Shown: positions 33,639 to 42,532 of the stretch, piece after piece
Numbering within the stretch: the first letter of the stretch is position 1
Layout: each line of letters starts with the position of its first letter
Origin: JAJZRV01 sp027442615
GTDB lineage: Bacteria > Pseudomonadota > Gammaproteobacteria > Burkholderiales > Ferrovaceae
Direction: 5' to 3'
Assembly (NCBI GenBank): GCA_027442615.1
Contig: DAIBBI010000037.1
Span: 13,470 to 77,469 of the forward strand
Length of the DNA: 64,000 bases
Made by a program: the position numbers and the translations under genes
Notes under the pieces: generated by a model
Databases searched by the model: none
Seen by the model: the letters and a program-made list of their open reading frames with translations, nothing else
Told to the model about the DNA's origin: nothing

Positions 33639-34307
33639 TCAGACGCCCAGGTGCTGCTGCAGCCAGCGCGACAGGGCCTCCACTTCCTCCATGCACAGCG
33701 AGTGCGCCATCGGGTAGACATGCCAGGCCACGGGGTAGCCCCGGGCTTCCAGCGCAACCCGCGAGGCTTCGGCCATGCGCAGCGGGATGACGTTGTCCTG
33801 CTGACCATGGGCCATGAAGATGGGCACGCTGCGGTTGGCTTCGCTGCCGGCCTCTGCCAGCTGTTCGGACATGGGCAGGTAGGTGGACAGGGCCAGGATG
33901 CCGCCCAGGCGTTGCGGATAGCGCGTTCCGGCGGTCAGCACCACGGCCCCCCCTTGCGAAAATCCTGCCAGGACGATGCGTCTTGCCGGAATGCCGCGCG
34001 CGATTTCGCGGGCGATGAGATCGTTGACGGCATCCACGGATTTGAGCACGCCGGCGTCATCCGTGCGCCGCTCCAGGCCATCGTAGGAGACGTCGTACCA
34101 GGCGCGCATCACCATGCCGTTGTTGACCGTGACGGGCTGCTCCGGCGCATGGGGGAAGATGAATCGCACGGGCAGCGCATCGGGCAGTTGCAGCTCTTTC
34201 ACCACCGGGATGAAATCGTGGCCGTCGGCGCCCAGGCCGTGCAGCCAGATGACGCTGGCCGTGGGATTATGGTTGGTGACGAGTTCCAGGGCGGGCAAAA
34301 GGGGCAT
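33639..34307 (-). CDS. Phospholipase/carboxylesterase family hydrolase
   Basis: A 222-residue alpha/beta-hydrolase. It has the oxyanion motif WLHGLGADGHDFIPVVKEL, the nucleophile serine in GFSQGGAVVL, and the late aspartate (HGQQDNVIP) and histidine (YPMAHSLCMEE). Such enzymes cleave short-chain esters or lysophospholipids in the cytoplasm; the physiological substrate is unknown. The ATG at 34307 is 11 nt after the mog stop, so mog and this gene are probably one transcript. Confidence 0.9.
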   Translation of the reverse strand: MPLLPALELVTNHNPTASVIWLHGLGADGHDFIPVVKELQLPDALPVRFIFPHAPEQPVTVNNGMVMRAWYDVSYDGLERRTDDAGVLKSVDAVNDLIAREIARGIPARRIVLAGFSQGGAVVLTAGTRYPQRLGGILALSTYLPMSEQLAEAGSEANRSVPIFMAHGQQDNVIPLRMAEASRVALEARGYPVAWHVYPMAHSLCMEEVEALSRWLQQHLGV

Positions 34308-34318
34308 GGTGGATTCCT

Positions 34319-34882
34319 TCAGGCGCGCGGCGGGCGCACGGCAGACTTGGGGCGAAACGCCTTGATGCGTTCCGGCAGGGTTTCGATGTAAGGTCCCCCG
34401 ATCAAATCCACGCAGTAGGGCACGGCGGCAAAGATGCCGTCCAGCGTTTCGCGGATGGCTTTGGGTTGCCCTGGCAGGTTGATGATGAGGGATTGCTTGC
34501 GGGTCACGGCCTCCTGTCGCGACAGGATGGCCGTGGGGGTGTATTTGAGGTTGTTGAAGCGCATCTGCTCGCCAAAGCCGGGCAGCACCCGTTCGGCAAC
34601 GGCAAGCGTCGCCTCCGGCGTCACGTCGCGCGGCGCAGGGCCCGTGCCGCCGGTGGTGAGGATCAGGCTGCAACCCGCCTCATCCGCCATCTGGCACAAG
34701 TGCGCCTCGATCTCGTGCTGCTCGTCGGGGATCAGGCGGGCGTCGATGTCCACGGGATTGAGGATGACCTCGGCAATCCATGCCTTGAGGGCCGGCAGGC
34801 CGGCGTCTTCATAAATGCCCTTGGAGGCGCGGTCGCTGATGGACAGCAGGCCGATTTTTACGGGGTCGAGGGCGTCAGTCAT
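34319..34882 (-). CDS. mog: Molybdopterin adenylyltransferase
   Basis: Activates molybdopterin by adenylation before molybdate insertion (molybdenum cofactor synthesis). 187 residues with the MoaB/Mog signature: KIGLLSISDRASKGIYEDAG at the N-terminus, LILTTGGTGPAPRDVTPEA (catalytic loop) and LIINLPGQPKAIRE. It overlaps darP by 8 nt (darP ends at 34875). The presence of Mog implies molybdoenzymes elsewhere in the genome. Confidence 0.94.
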   Translation of the reverse strand: MTDALDPVKIGLLSISDRASKGIYEDAGLPALKAWIAEVILNPVDIDARLIPDEQHEIEAHLCQMADEAGCSLILTTGGTGPAPRDVTPEATLAVAERVLPGFGEQMRFNNLKYTPTAILSRQEAVTRKQSLIINLPGQPKAIRETLDGIFAAVPYCVDLIGGPYIETLPERIKAFRPKSAVRPPRA

Positions 34883-35426
34883 GGTCGGCGGGCGGCGTGG
34901 GTTCGGCGGGCGCGGCTGCCCCCAGGGTGCGGGCGATGGTGCGGAACAGCTCGCGGTACTGCCGCGGCGGTTTCTGGGCGGTGCGCTCGCGCAGGGCCGC
35001 CTGCACCATCTGGCGCAGCTGCTGGCGGTCCACGTCGCGATGGGTGGCGGCAAATTCGTCCACGGCGGCGAGGTTCTCCATCATCCGGTCGCGCCAGCGT
35101 TCCACAAGGTGGTGCGCGGCCACGGCCGTGCGCGACACGCCGGCCAGCGCGTCCAGGTAAGCCTGCAGCGGGGCGGGGTCCACGTCACGCATCAGCCTGC
35201 CAATGAACTGCAGCTGGCGCCGGACGGCGCCGTGCGCCTTGAGCTTCTTGACTTCCAGGAGGGCGCGCTCCAGGGTTTCGGGCAGTTCAAGCGAGCGAAT
35301 CCGCTCGGGGCTGAGGGCGCTCAACGCGGTACCCAGGTCCTGCAGGGCGTGCATCTCGTTCTTGCGCTGGGTTTTACTCGGGGGTTCCGGGAGTTCTTCG
35401 AAGGACACAGCTTTTCCATGGGGCAA
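34875..35426 (-). CDS. darP: Ribosome biogenesis factor DarP (YjgA/DUF615)
   Basis: About 183 residues of a charged helical protein that binds late 50S subunits. Family features are SKTQRKNEMHALQDLG near the N-terminus, RRQLQFIGRLMRD and the C-terminal DRQQLRQMV plus PPRQYRELFR. Candidate starts are TTG 35426 and GTG 35407; neither has a strong binding site, and the longer form is reported. It diverges from pmbA across only ~32 nt, a common darP/pmbA arrangement in beta- and gammaproteobacteria. Confidence 0.9.
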   Translation of the reverse strand: MPHGKAVSFEELPEPPSKTQRKNEMHALQDLGTALSALSPERIRSLELPETLERALLEVKKLKAHGAVRRQLQFIGRLMRDVDPAPLQAYLDALAGVSRTAVAAHHLVERWRDRMMENLAAVDEFAATHRDVDRQQLRQMVQAALRERTAQKPPRQYRELFRTIARTLGAAAPAEPTPPADHD

Positions 35427-35458
35427 TCAATATTGCTATGATACCGGATTAAATTGCA

Positions 35459-36817
35459 GTGGAATCCCAAGTGCCAGACAACAGCCGATTCTCGTACAGC
35501 CAGGACCATTTGCGGTCCCTGGTGCAGGATGCCCTCGAGCATGCGCGCCGCAATGGGGCCAGCGCCGCCGAAGCGGACGTGAGCGAAGGGTTTGGACACT
35601 CCGTCACGGTGCGCCTGGATGAAGTGGAAACCATCGAATACAACCGCGACAAGGACATTGGCATCACCGTGCTGTTTGGCCACCAACGCGGGCATGCCAG
35701 CACTTCCGATTTTTCGCCGGCGGCCCTGCGCGATACCGTGGAAAAGGCCTGCAGCATTGCGCGCTATACCGCATCCGACCCCTTTGCCGGCCTTGCCGAT
35801 CCCGCCCTCCTGGCGGGCCCCGACCTGCCTGACCTCGATCTCTACCACCCCTGGCCGCTCTCGGTGGATGACGCCATCGACATGGCGCAGCGTTGCGAGC
35901 ATGCGGCGCTGGATTGCGATGCACGCATCGCCAATTCGGAAGGGGCCACCGTGTACACCCAGGAGTCCCAGTTTGCCTACGGCAACTCCCTGGGGTTCAT
36001 GGGTGGTTACGCAGGCTCCAGCCATGGTATCAGCTGCTCCGTGATCGCCGGGGCCGAGTCGGAGATGCAGCGCGACTACTGGTACACCACGGCGCGCGAT
36101 CCGCGCGACCTGCAGTCGGTGGAGGCGGTGGGTCGCGAGGCCGGAATGCGCACCGTGCGACGCCTCAAGGCGCGCAAGCTCAAGACCTGCCACGCGCCGG
36201 TACTGTTTGAGGCAACCCTGGCCTCCAGCCTGATCGGGCACTTCGTGGGGGCGGTGAGCGGCGGCTCGCTCTATCGCAAATCCAGCTTTTTGCCCGACAG
36301 CCTGGGTCAGCGGGTGTTTGCCCCGACCATCCAGTTGCGCGAAGCGCCGCACCTTCTCAAGGGTCTTGCCAGCAGCGCTTTCGATGACGACGGTGTGGCT
36401 ACCCGGGCGCGCGATGTGGTGGTGGATGGCGTGGTGCAGGGCTATTTTCTGGGAAGCTACTCGGCCCGCAAGCTGGGCATGGCCTCCACTGGCAATGCTG
36501 GCGGCAACCACAACCTGGTGCTCGCCCCCTTCGGCGGCGGCTTTCAGGACCTCTTGCGGCAAATGGATCGCGGGCTTGTGGTCACCGAATTGCTGGGGCA
36601 TGGGGTCAATGGCGTCACCGGCGATTATTCGCGCGGGGCGGCGGGCTTCTGGGTGGAGCGCGGAGAGATCCAGTTTCCGGTGCATGAAATCACCATTGCC
36701 GGCAATCTCAAGGACATGTTTCGCAATATCGTGGCCGTGGGCAATGACGTGGTCATTCGCGGTTCCAAGATCACCGGTTCGATTCTGGTGGAAGACATGA
36801 CCATCGCCGGGGATTAG
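35459..36817 (+). CDS. pmbA: Metalloprotease PmbA/TldE
   Basis: Partner of TldD in a cytoplasmic protease that processes microcins and degrades peptides and CcdA-like antitoxins. 452 residues; TldE lacks the HExxH zinc site of TldD, and none is seen here. Recognisable stretches are VRLDEVETIEYNRDKDIGIT, SSHGISCSVIAG, RKSSFLP, GNAGGNHNL and the end block FRNIVAVGNDVVIRG. The start is GTG 35459, with an alternative GTG at 35471. No tldD is in the window. Confidence 0.94.
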   Translation: MESQVPDNSRFSYSQDHLRSLVQDALEHARRNGASAAEADVSEGFGHSVTVRLDEVETIEYNRDKDIGITVLFGHQRGHASTSDFSPAALRDTVEKACSIARYTASDPFAGLADPALLAGPDLPDLDLYHPWPLSVDDAIDMAQRCEHAALDCDARIANSEGATVYTQESQFAYGNSLGFMGGYAGSSHGISCSVIAGAESEMQRDYWYTTARDPRDLQSVEAVGREAGMRTVRRLKARKLKTCHAPVLFEATLASSLIGHFVGAVSGGSLYRKSSFLPDSLGQRVFAPTIQLREAPHLLKGLASSAFDDDGVATRARDVVVDGVVQGYFLGSYSARKLGMASTGNAGGNHNLVLAPFGGGFQDLLRQMDRGLVVTELLGHGVNGVTGDYSRGAAGFWVERGEIQFPVHEITIAGNLKDMFRNIVAVGNDVVIRGSKITGSILVEDMTIAGD

Positions 36818-36846
36818 GCGGTGGTCGTGCGGAGGGGGAGTGATTC

Positions 36847-37290
36847 ATGAAATGTCCTTTTTGCGGCACGCTCGATTCCCAGGTCATCGACTCGCGCGTT
36901 TCCGAGGCGGGTGACAGCATTCGCCGCCGGCGCCGCTGCATGTCCTGCAACAAGCGCTTTACCACCTACGAGACGGCAGACATCCGCATGCCCCAGGTGG
37001 TCAAGCAAAACGGCCAGCGCGAAGATTATTCCTCCGAAAAAGTGCGCGTCAGCTTCATGCGCGCCCTGCACAAGCGCCCGGTTTCCGTCGAGCTGGTGGA
37101 TGCTGCCATCGACCGCATCAAGCAGCATTTGCTGGCGCGTGGCGAGCGCGAAATTCCCTCACTGCGCGTGGGCGAGATGGTGATGGAAGAGCTGCGCCGC
37201 CTGGACAAGGTGGCCTATGTGCGTTTTGCTTCCGTTTACCGCAGTTTTCAGGATGTGGATGATTTCAGGGACGTGATCCGTGACCTCTGA
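36847..37290 (+). CDS. nrdR: Transcriptional repressor NrdR
   Basis: Represses ribonucleotide reductase genes in response to dATP/ATP. 147 residues: a zinc ribbon with C3, C6, C31 and C34 (MKCPFCGTLDSQVIDSR; RRRRRCMSCNKRFTTYE) followed by an ATP-cone (residues ~49-139). SD GGAGGGGG lies 6 nt or so from the ATG. NrdR is commonly the first gene of a rib cluster in proteobacteria, and its end overlaps ribD here. Confidence 0.97.
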   Translation: MKCPFCGTLDSQVIDSRVSEAGDSIRRRRRCMSCNKRFTTYETADIRMPQVVKQNGQREDYSSEKVRVSFMRALHKRPVSVELVDAAIDRIKQHLLARGEREIPSLRVGEMVMEELRRLDKVAYVRFASVYRSFQDVDDFRDVIRDL

Positions 37291-38398
37291 GTTTGCGGCC
37301 TCCGACCAGCATTTCATGGACCGCGCGCTGGTGCTTGCAACGCGCGGGCTCTATAGCACCATGCCCAACCCGCGCGTGGGTTGCGTGCTGGTGAAGGCAG
37401 GCAGGATCGTGGGCGAGGGCTGGCACGAACGCGCCGGCGCCCCGCATGCCGAAGTGCACGCCCTGCGCGACGCGGGTGAGGCGGCGCGGGGTGCTACGGC
37501 CTATGTCACCCTGGAGCCTTGCAGCCACACCGGGCGCACCCCGCCCTGCGCCGATGCCCTGGTGAGGGCGGGTGTGGCGCGCGTGGTGGTGGCGTTGCAG
37601 GACCCCAATCCGCTGGTGGCGGGGCAGGGGCTTTCGCGCCTGCGGGACGCAGGCATTGCGGTGGAAGTGGGCCTGCGTGAGGCCGAAGCGCGCGATCTCA
37701 ACATCGGCTTCGTCTCGCGCATGACGCGCGGGCGGCCCTGGATACGCACCAAGATTGCCATGAGCCTCGATGGCCGCACGGCGCTTGCCAACGGGGCAAG
37801 CCAGTGGATTACCGGCACCGATGCCCGCGCCGACGCCCATCGGTTACGCGCACGTTCCTGCGCCATGCTGACGGGGCTGGGCACCGTGCGCAAGGATGAC
37901 CCCGCACTGTCGGTGCGGCTGGTGGAGAGTCCGCGCCAACCCGTCCGCATCGTGGTGGACAACCGGCTGGAGGCGCCGCTCCAGGCCAAAGTGTTTGAAG
38001 GGGGCGGCACCGTGCTGTTCACCGTGTGCGAGGACGAGGCGAGGGCAAAACCTTATCGGGATCGCGGCGTGGAGGTGGTGGTGCTGCCGGCAGCGGCCAA
38101 TGGCCGGCTCGATTTCGTGGCCATGGTCCAGGCCCTGGGCGCGCGCGAATTCAACGAAGTGACGGTCGAGGCGGGCTCCCGGCTCAACGGCCCCCTGCTG
38201 GAAGCCGGGGTCTTTGACGAGTTCGTGTTCTATGTGGCGCCCACCCTACTGGGCGAGGGCGCCGCCGGCGTGATGGCGATCCAGCCGCTGACCGACCTGT
38301 CGCAGCGTTTTGACCTCGACGTCGTCGGCGTCACTCCCGTGGGCAACGACTGGCGCATCGTGGCCCGGCAAAAACGCATCCATGGACAGGCGGGGTGA
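37280..38398 (+). CDS. ribD: Bifunctional riboflavin deaminase/reductase RibD
   Basis: Carries out the second and third steps of riboflavin synthesis: deamination and then reduction of the pyrimidine intermediate. 372 residues. The N-terminal zinc deaminase has HAEVHAL and PCSHTGRTPPC; the C-terminal reductase has RPWIRTKIAMSLDGRTAL and a late LGEGAAGVMAI. The start is GTG 37280, overlapping the nrdR stop by 11 nt; ATG 37316 would remove 12 residues of the normal N-terminus. ribE follows after 3 nt. Confidence 0.95.
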   Translation: MTSEFAASDQHFMDRALVLATRGLYSTMPNPRVGCVLVKAGRIVGEGWHERAGAPHAEVHALRDAGEAARGATAYVTLEPCSHTGRTPPCADALVRAGVARVVVALQDPNPLVAGQGLSRLRDAGIAVEVGLREAEARDLNIGFVSRMTRGRPWIRTKIAMSLDGRTALANGASQWITGTDARADAHRLRARSCAMLTGLGTVRKDDPALSVRLVESPRQPVRIVVDNRLEAPLQAKVFEGGGTVLFTVCEDEARAKPYRDRGVEVVVLPAAANGRLDFVAMVQALGAREFNEVTVEAGSRLNGPLLEAGVFDEFVFYVAPTLLGEGAAGVMAIQPLTDLSQRFDLDVVGVTPVGNDWRIVARQKRIHGQAG

Positions 38399-38401
38399 TT
38401 C

Positions 38402-38995
38402 ATGTTTACAGGCATCGTGAGCGCGGTGGGCAGGATCGAGTCGGTGAAGCCGCTCGCCGAAGGCGTGCGTCTCGTCATTGACGCGGGGGCGCTGGATCTT
38501 GCGGATGTGGCCCTGGGCGACTCCATTGCCGTCAATGGCGTCTGCCTGACGGTGGTGGCCTGCCACGCGCCGCAGTTCGAGGTGGATGTTTCGGCAGCCA
38601 CGCTCGAAGTCACCTGCGGCCTTGCCGAGGGTGGGTTCGTCAACCTGGAAAAGGCCCTGCGCCTGTCGGATCGCCTGGGCGGGCACCTCGTCAGTGGCCA
38701 CGTGGACGGGGTGGGCGCCGTGATGGTCTTCGAGCCCCGCGGCGAGAGCTGGTTTCTGCGTGTCTGCGCCCCCGGTGACCTGCCGCGCTACATTGCGCGC
38801 AAGGGCTCCATCACGGTCAACGGGGTCAGCCTGACCGTCAATGCGGTGGAGGGCGACGTGTTCGACGTCAACATCATTCCGCACACGCGAGCCGTCACCA
38901 CTTTTGCCCAGCTTGGGGCGGGCGACCCGGTCAACCTCGAGGTGGACCTCCTGGCGCGTTACGCGGAACGCGCAAGAGCGTGGGGCGGAGACTGA
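38402..38995 (+). CDS. ribE: Riboflavin synthase, alpha subunit
   Basis: Dismutates two 6,7-dimethyl-8-ribityllumazine to riboflavin. 197 residues made of two homologous lumazine-binding barrels: the first starts MFTGIV and contains GDSIAVNGVCLTV, the second repeats this as GSITVNGVSLTVN. GHVDGVGAV marks the linker. The protein is typical in length. It lies between ribD and ribBX, completing with ribH all but the GTP cyclohydrolase II step. Confidence 0.96.
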   Translation: MFTGIVSAVGRIESVKPLAEGVRLVIDAGALDLADVALGDSIAVNGVCLTVVACHAPQFEVDVSAATLEVTCGLAEGGFVNLEKALRLSDRLGGHLVSGHVDGVGAVMVFEPRGESWFLRVCAPGDLPRYIARKGSITVNGVSLTVNAVEGDVFDVNIIPHTRAVTTFAQLGAGDPVNLEVDLLARYAERARAWGGD

Positions 38996-39043
38996 TTTCC
39001 TGTAGAATGGCGCTTTGATTTTTGCGCTCTTTAGGTTGCAAAC

Positions 39044-40171
39044 ATGGCCACCCCCTCCGCACGCTCGCTCGCCGAAGGCATTTCCTCCACCGAGGCCATC
39101 GTTGCCGACCTCAAGGCCGGCAGGATGGTGGTGCTGGTGGACGATGAAGACCGCGAGAACGAAGGCGATCTCGTGTTGGCTGCCGAGCACGTCAATGCCG
39201 AAGCCATCAACTTCATGGCCCGTTTTGGGCGCGGGCTGATTTGCCTCACTCTCACCGAAGCCCGCTGCCGTCAGCTTAACCTGCCGCTGATGGTGTCGGA
39301 CAACCGCTCGCCCCTGACCACCAATTTCACCGTTTCCATCGAAGCGGCCCACGGCGTCACCACGGGCATTTCGGCTGCGGACCGGGCGCGCACCATCGAG
39401 GCTGCGGTGGCCCGTTTTGCGCGGCCCGAAGATCTGGTGCAACCGGGCCACATTTTTCCGCTGATGGCGCGCCGCGGCGGCGTGCTGATCCGCGCCGGGC
39501 ATACCGAGGCCGGTTGCGACCTGGCCCATCTGGCAGGGCTCGAGCCCGCCGCCGTGATTTGCGAAATCCTCAAGGACAACGGTGAGATGGCCCGCCTGCC
39601 CGACCTCAAGGTCTTTGCCCAGGAACACGGTTTGAAGCTGGGCACCATCGCCGACCTCATCCACTATCGCAGCCAGAACGAAAGACTCATCGAGCGCGCT
39701 GCCACGCGCCAGCTCACCACACCCTTTGGCGAGTTCCAGGTGGTGGCGTATTTCGACGCGGTGGCCAACCGCACCCACCTTGCCTTGGTGTACGGGCAGA
39801 TCGACCCTGGCCGGGAAACCCTGGTGCGGGTGCACGAGCCTTTCTCGGTGGTGGATATTTTTGACGATGGGGCGGGGCGGCATTCCTTCCGCATCCAGAC
39901 GGCACTGAAAAAAATCGCTGCCGCAGGCTCCGGCGTACTGGTGCTGTTGCATGGCGCCGAAACGGCGCAGGACCTCATTGCCTGGGCGGATGCCTCGATT
40001 GACGAACACCCTCCCGAACGCAAATGGGATCCCCGGCTGTACGGTGTGGGGGCCCAGATCCTGCACGACGTCGGGGTGGGGAAAATGAAAATTTTATCGC
40101 GCCTGCGCAAGATACCCAGCATGGCGGGCTTTGGACTGGAGGTTACTGGTTATGTCACACCCGACGAGTAG
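39044..40171 (+). CDS. ribB: 3,4-dihydroxy-2-butanone 4-phosphate synthase with degenerate GTP cyclohydrolase II-like domain (RibBX)
   Basis: 375 residues. The N-terminal ~205 residues are a complete DHBP synthase: the acidic motif DDEDRENEGDL, GLICLTL, HGVTTGISA and RRGGVLIRAGHTEA. The C-terminal half is related to GTP cyclohydrolase II but lacks its zinc cysteines and the RCDCG block; it reads LVRVHEPFSVVDIF directly into FRIQTALK. This matches the RibBX variant known in many proteobacteria. A genuine RibA must therefore be encoded elsewhere. Its end overlaps ribH by 20 nt. Confidence 0.92.
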   Translation: MATPSARSLAEGISSTEAIVADLKAGRMVVLVDDEDRENEGDLVLAAEHVNAEAINFMARFGRGLICLTLTEARCRQLNLPLMVSDNRSPLTTNFTVSIEAAHGVTTGISAADRARTIEAAVARFARPEDLVQPGHIFPLMARRGGVLIRAGHTEAGCDLAHLAGLEPAAVICEILKDNGEMARLPDLKVFAQEHGLKLGTIADLIHYRSQNERLIERAATRQLTTPFGEFQVVAYFDAVANRTHLALVYGQIDPGRETLVRVHEPFSVVDIFDDGAGRHSFRIQTALKKIAAAGSGVLVLLHGAETAQDLIAWADASIDEHPPERKWDPRLYGVGAQILHDVGVGKMKILSRLRKIPSMAGFGLEVTGYVTPDE

Positions 40172-40646
40172 AAACTGGGATACCGGCATGGCCGATATTT
40201 CCAGTGACGGCAAGGGGCTCAGGATTGCCATTGCCCTGGCGCGTTTCAACGAAGCCATCGGTGAACAGCTGTTGGCGGCCACCGGCAAGATGCTGATGGC
40301 GCGCGGAGTGGAAGAGGCCCACATGCCCGTGATCCGCGTGCCCGGAGCGCTGGAGTTGCCCCTGGCGTTGCAGGCCCTGGCCCTGACCGGACAGTTTGAT
40401 GCCCTCATTGCCCTGGGTTGCGTGGTGCGTGGCGACACTTATCACTTCGAGGTGGTCTCCAACGAATCTGCGGCCGGCATCGCCGCCGTCCAACTCGCCA
40501 CCGGCGTGCCCCTCGCCAACGGCGTGCTGACCACGGAAAACGATGCACAGGCCTTTGCGCGTGCCCAGAGCAAGGGGCAGGATTGCGCCCTGGCGGCCAT
40601 CGAGATGGCCCGCCTGCTGCGCGAAATCAAGAGCGGGGTGCTGTGA
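40152..40646 (+). CDS. ribH: 6,7-dimethyl-8-ribityllumazine synthase
   Basis: Joins the RibB product with the RibD product to give lumazine; forms icosahedral or pentameric assemblies. 164 residues with RIAIALARFNEAIGEQLL, the substrate loop VPGALELPLALQAL, and GCVVRGDTYHFEVVSNESA including the catalytic histidine. ATG 40152 is preferred because GGAGG lies ~10 nt upstream inside ribBX; ATG 40188 is a shorter option. Its stop overlaps the nusB GTG. Confidence 0.96.
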   Translation: MSHPTSRNWDTGMADISSDGKGLRIAIALARFNEAIGEQLLAATGKMLMARGVEEAHMPVIRVPGALELPLALQALALTGQFDALIALGCVVRGDTYHFEVVSNESAAGIAAVQLATGVPLANGVLTTENDAQAFARAQSKGQDCALAAIEMARLLREIKSGVL

Positions 40647-41083
40647 AGTCCGCGCGTCGCCGTGCCCGCGAAGGACTGGTCCAGGGGCTGTACCAGTGGC
40701 AGCTGACGGGACATGAAGCCTCGGCCATCCAGGGACACATCGTGACCCAGGAACATTTTGCGCGGGCGGACCAGGCCTATTTTGCCAGGCTCCTGCCCGC
40801 CGTGATCGCCGAATCGGCAGCCCTGGACGAGAGCCTGCGCCCCTTCCTGGACCGCGACCCCGGAGCCGTAAGCCCCATCGAGCGCGCCATCCTGTGGATT
40901 GCCGCGTACGAGCTGCGGCATCATCCCGAAACACCCTTTCGCGTCATCATCAATGAGGCCGTCGAGCTGGCCAAGCTGTTTGGCGGTACCGACGGGCATA
41001 AATACGTCAACGGTGTCCTCGACCACCTGGCCGCCCAGGAGCGCCCCGAGGAGATCGCTGCGCGCGCGCGCAGCAGGGGCTAG
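40643..41083 (+). CDS. nusB: Transcription antitermination factor NusB
   Basis: Binds boxA RNA with S10 (NusE) in rRNA antitermination. 146 residues, all helical: RRRAREGLVQGLYQWQLTG at the start and the conserved late block VIINEAVELAKLFGGTDGHK followed by YVNGVLDHLA. The start is GTG 40643, overlapping the ribH stop as GTGA. ribH-nusB is a classic bacterial pair. Confidence 0.96.
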   Translation: MKSARRRAREGLVQGLYQWQLTGHEASAIQGHIVTQEHFARADQAYFARLLPAVIAESAALDESLRPFLDRDPGAVSPIERAILWIAAYELRHHPETPFRVIINEAVELAKLFGGTDGHKYVNGVLDHLAAQERPEEIAARARSRG

Positions 41084-41084
41084 C

Positions 41085-42050
41085 ATGCCCGGCGAATTCG
41101 ACCTCATCCGCCACTATTTCGCGACACCCACGCCGCGCACGGTGCTGGGGGTGGGGGACGATTGTGCTCTGATGGCATGCACGCCGGGACAGGAACTTGC
41201 CGTATCCACCGACATGCTGGTGGAAGGCCGCCATTTCTTGAAGGGGACAGACCCCCGCCGCCTGGGGCATAAGTCGGCCGCCGTCAACCTGTCGGACATC
41301 GCTGCCATGGGGGCCACGCCGCGTTGGGCCACCCTCGGGCTCGCACTGCCCCAGCCCGATGGGCATTGGGTGGGTGAATTTTCCGCCGGGTTTCATGGCC
41401 TGCTTGCAGCGCACGGCGTGGACTGGGTGGGGGGCGACACCACGGCGGGGCCCTTGACGATTTCCGTGACCATCCTGGGCGAAGTCCCGCCTCTGCAGGC
41501 CCTGCGTCGTTCGGGGGCGCAGGCCGGGGACGACGTGTGGGTGTCGGGCACGCTGGGCGATGCTGCGCTGGGCCTGCAATGCCTGTTGGGTGGGGACGAT
41601 GCGCTGGCTTCCGATGCGCGACAGTTCTGCCTCGACCGGCTTGAAACGCCCACGCCGCGGGTGGCGCTGGGGCAGGCCTTGCGTGGCCTCGCCCATGCCG
41701 CCATCGACGTTTCGGACGGGCTGCTGGCCGATCTGGGGCATATCCTTGACGCCTCCGGGGTCGGGGCCTGCCTCGACTTCGAACGCCTGCCCCGCTCGGC
41801 GGCGATGCAACGACGCCTGGCTTCTCCGGACGCATTCCCCCTGATGCTGTCCGGTGGCGACGATTACGAACTCTGCTTTACTGCGGCACCGGGGAGCGCC
41901 TCCCTCATTCAGCAGGCGGCGGCCCGGGCGGGCGTGGCAGTCACTGCGGTCGGTACCGTCACCACCACGCGCGAGCGCGTGCTGCGCGATGCCCATGGCA
42001 CCCCCATGCCCTTTGCCTGGCAAGGTTTCGATCACTTCAGGTCGCCATGA
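41085..42050 (+). CDS. thiL: Thiamine-monophosphate kinase
   Basis: Phosphorylates thiamine monophosphate to the active diphosphate. 321 residues. Motifs are GVGDDCALM, STDMLVEGRHF, HKSAAVNLSDIAAMGA, GGDTT and the late DVSDGLLADLGHI plus LSGGDDYELCF. It starts 1 nt after the nusB stop. The codons for KGTDPR contain an exact 13-bp arm of the dispersed palindrome, but a GTDP-like sequence is normal at this place in ThiL, so that match may be coincidental. Confidence 0.96.
   Translation: MPGEFDLIRHYFATPTPRTVLGVGDDCALMACTPGQELAVSTDMLVEGRHFLKGTDPRRLGHKSAAVNLSDIAAMGATPRWATLGLALPQPDGHWVGEFSAGFHGLLAAHGVDWVGGDTTAGPLTISVTILGEVPPLQALRRSGAQAGDDVWVSGTLGDAALGLQCLLGGDDALASDARQFCLDRLETPTPRVALGQALRGLAHAAIDVSDGLLADLGHILDASGVGACLDFERLPRSAAMQRRLASPDAFPLMLSGGDDYELCFTAAPGSASLIQQAAARAGVAVTAVGTVTTTRERVLRDAHGTPMPFAWQGFDHFRSP
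41243..41255. repeat. Half-site of the dispersed palindrome (in thiL)
   Basis: GGGGACAGACCCC matches one arm exactly over 13 bp with no opposing arm. The encoded residues are compatible with ordinary ThiL, so recent insertion is not required. Confidence 0.4.
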
Positions 42051-42532
42051 GCCCCATGCCCAATTCCGATTTCATGCGCGGCCACTGGACGCGCTGGGTG
42101 GCCCTGGGCTTCGGGACCGGGCTTTCCCCCATCGCCCCCGGCACCGTGGGAACGCTGCTGGGGTTTCCCCTGTTCTGGCTGATCTCCTTCGGGCCCCTCT
42201 GGTTTCAGCTTGCCGTGCTGCTGGCCCTCTTTGCGCTGGGAGTGTGGGTATGCGAATGCACTGCTCCCGCACTGGGCGGCGGGGACCCAGGCGCCATCGT
42301 GTGGGACGAGGTGGTGGCCTTTGCCCTGGTGCTGATGGTGGCGCCCCATTCGCCGCTGGGTTATGTGGGCGCCTTTGCGGTGTTTCGCCTGTTTGACATC
42401 TGGAAGCCCTTTCCCATCAACTGGGTAGACCGGCACGTGCAGGGGGGCTTTGGCATCATGCTTGACGACCTCCTGGCGGCAGGCTATGCCATGCTGGCGG
42501 TGTGGCACCTGCGCGGGATGTTTCATGTGTGA
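42047..42532 (+). CDS. pgpA: Phosphatidylglycerophosphatase A
   Basis: Dephosphorylates phosphatidylglycerophosphate to phosphatidylglycerol in the inner membrane. 161 residues with several hydrophobic helices and family motifs FGTGLSPIAPGTVGTLLG, VWDEVVAF, FRLFDIWKPFPI and GGFGIMLDDLLAA, whose acidic residues hold magnesium. It overlaps thiL (ATGA) and pncC (8 nt). The thiL-pgpA-pncC order is conserved in proteobacteria. Confidence 0.95.
   Translation: MSPMPNSDFMRGHWTRWVALGFGTGLSPIAPGTVGTLLGFPLFWLISFGPLWFQLAVLLALFALGVWVCECTAPALGGGDPGAIVWDEVVAFALVLMVAPHSPLGYVGAFAVFRLFDIWKPFPINWVDRHVQGGFGIMLDDLLAAGYAMLAVWHLRGMFHV

Noticed and set aside
31475..33808. 777-codon minus-strand open frame
   Set aside because: It is antisense to relA and shows no protein family features.
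38995..39044. Possible FMN riboswitch before ribBX
   Set aside because: The gap is only 48 nt, too short for an RFN element, and no conserved RFN segments are present.
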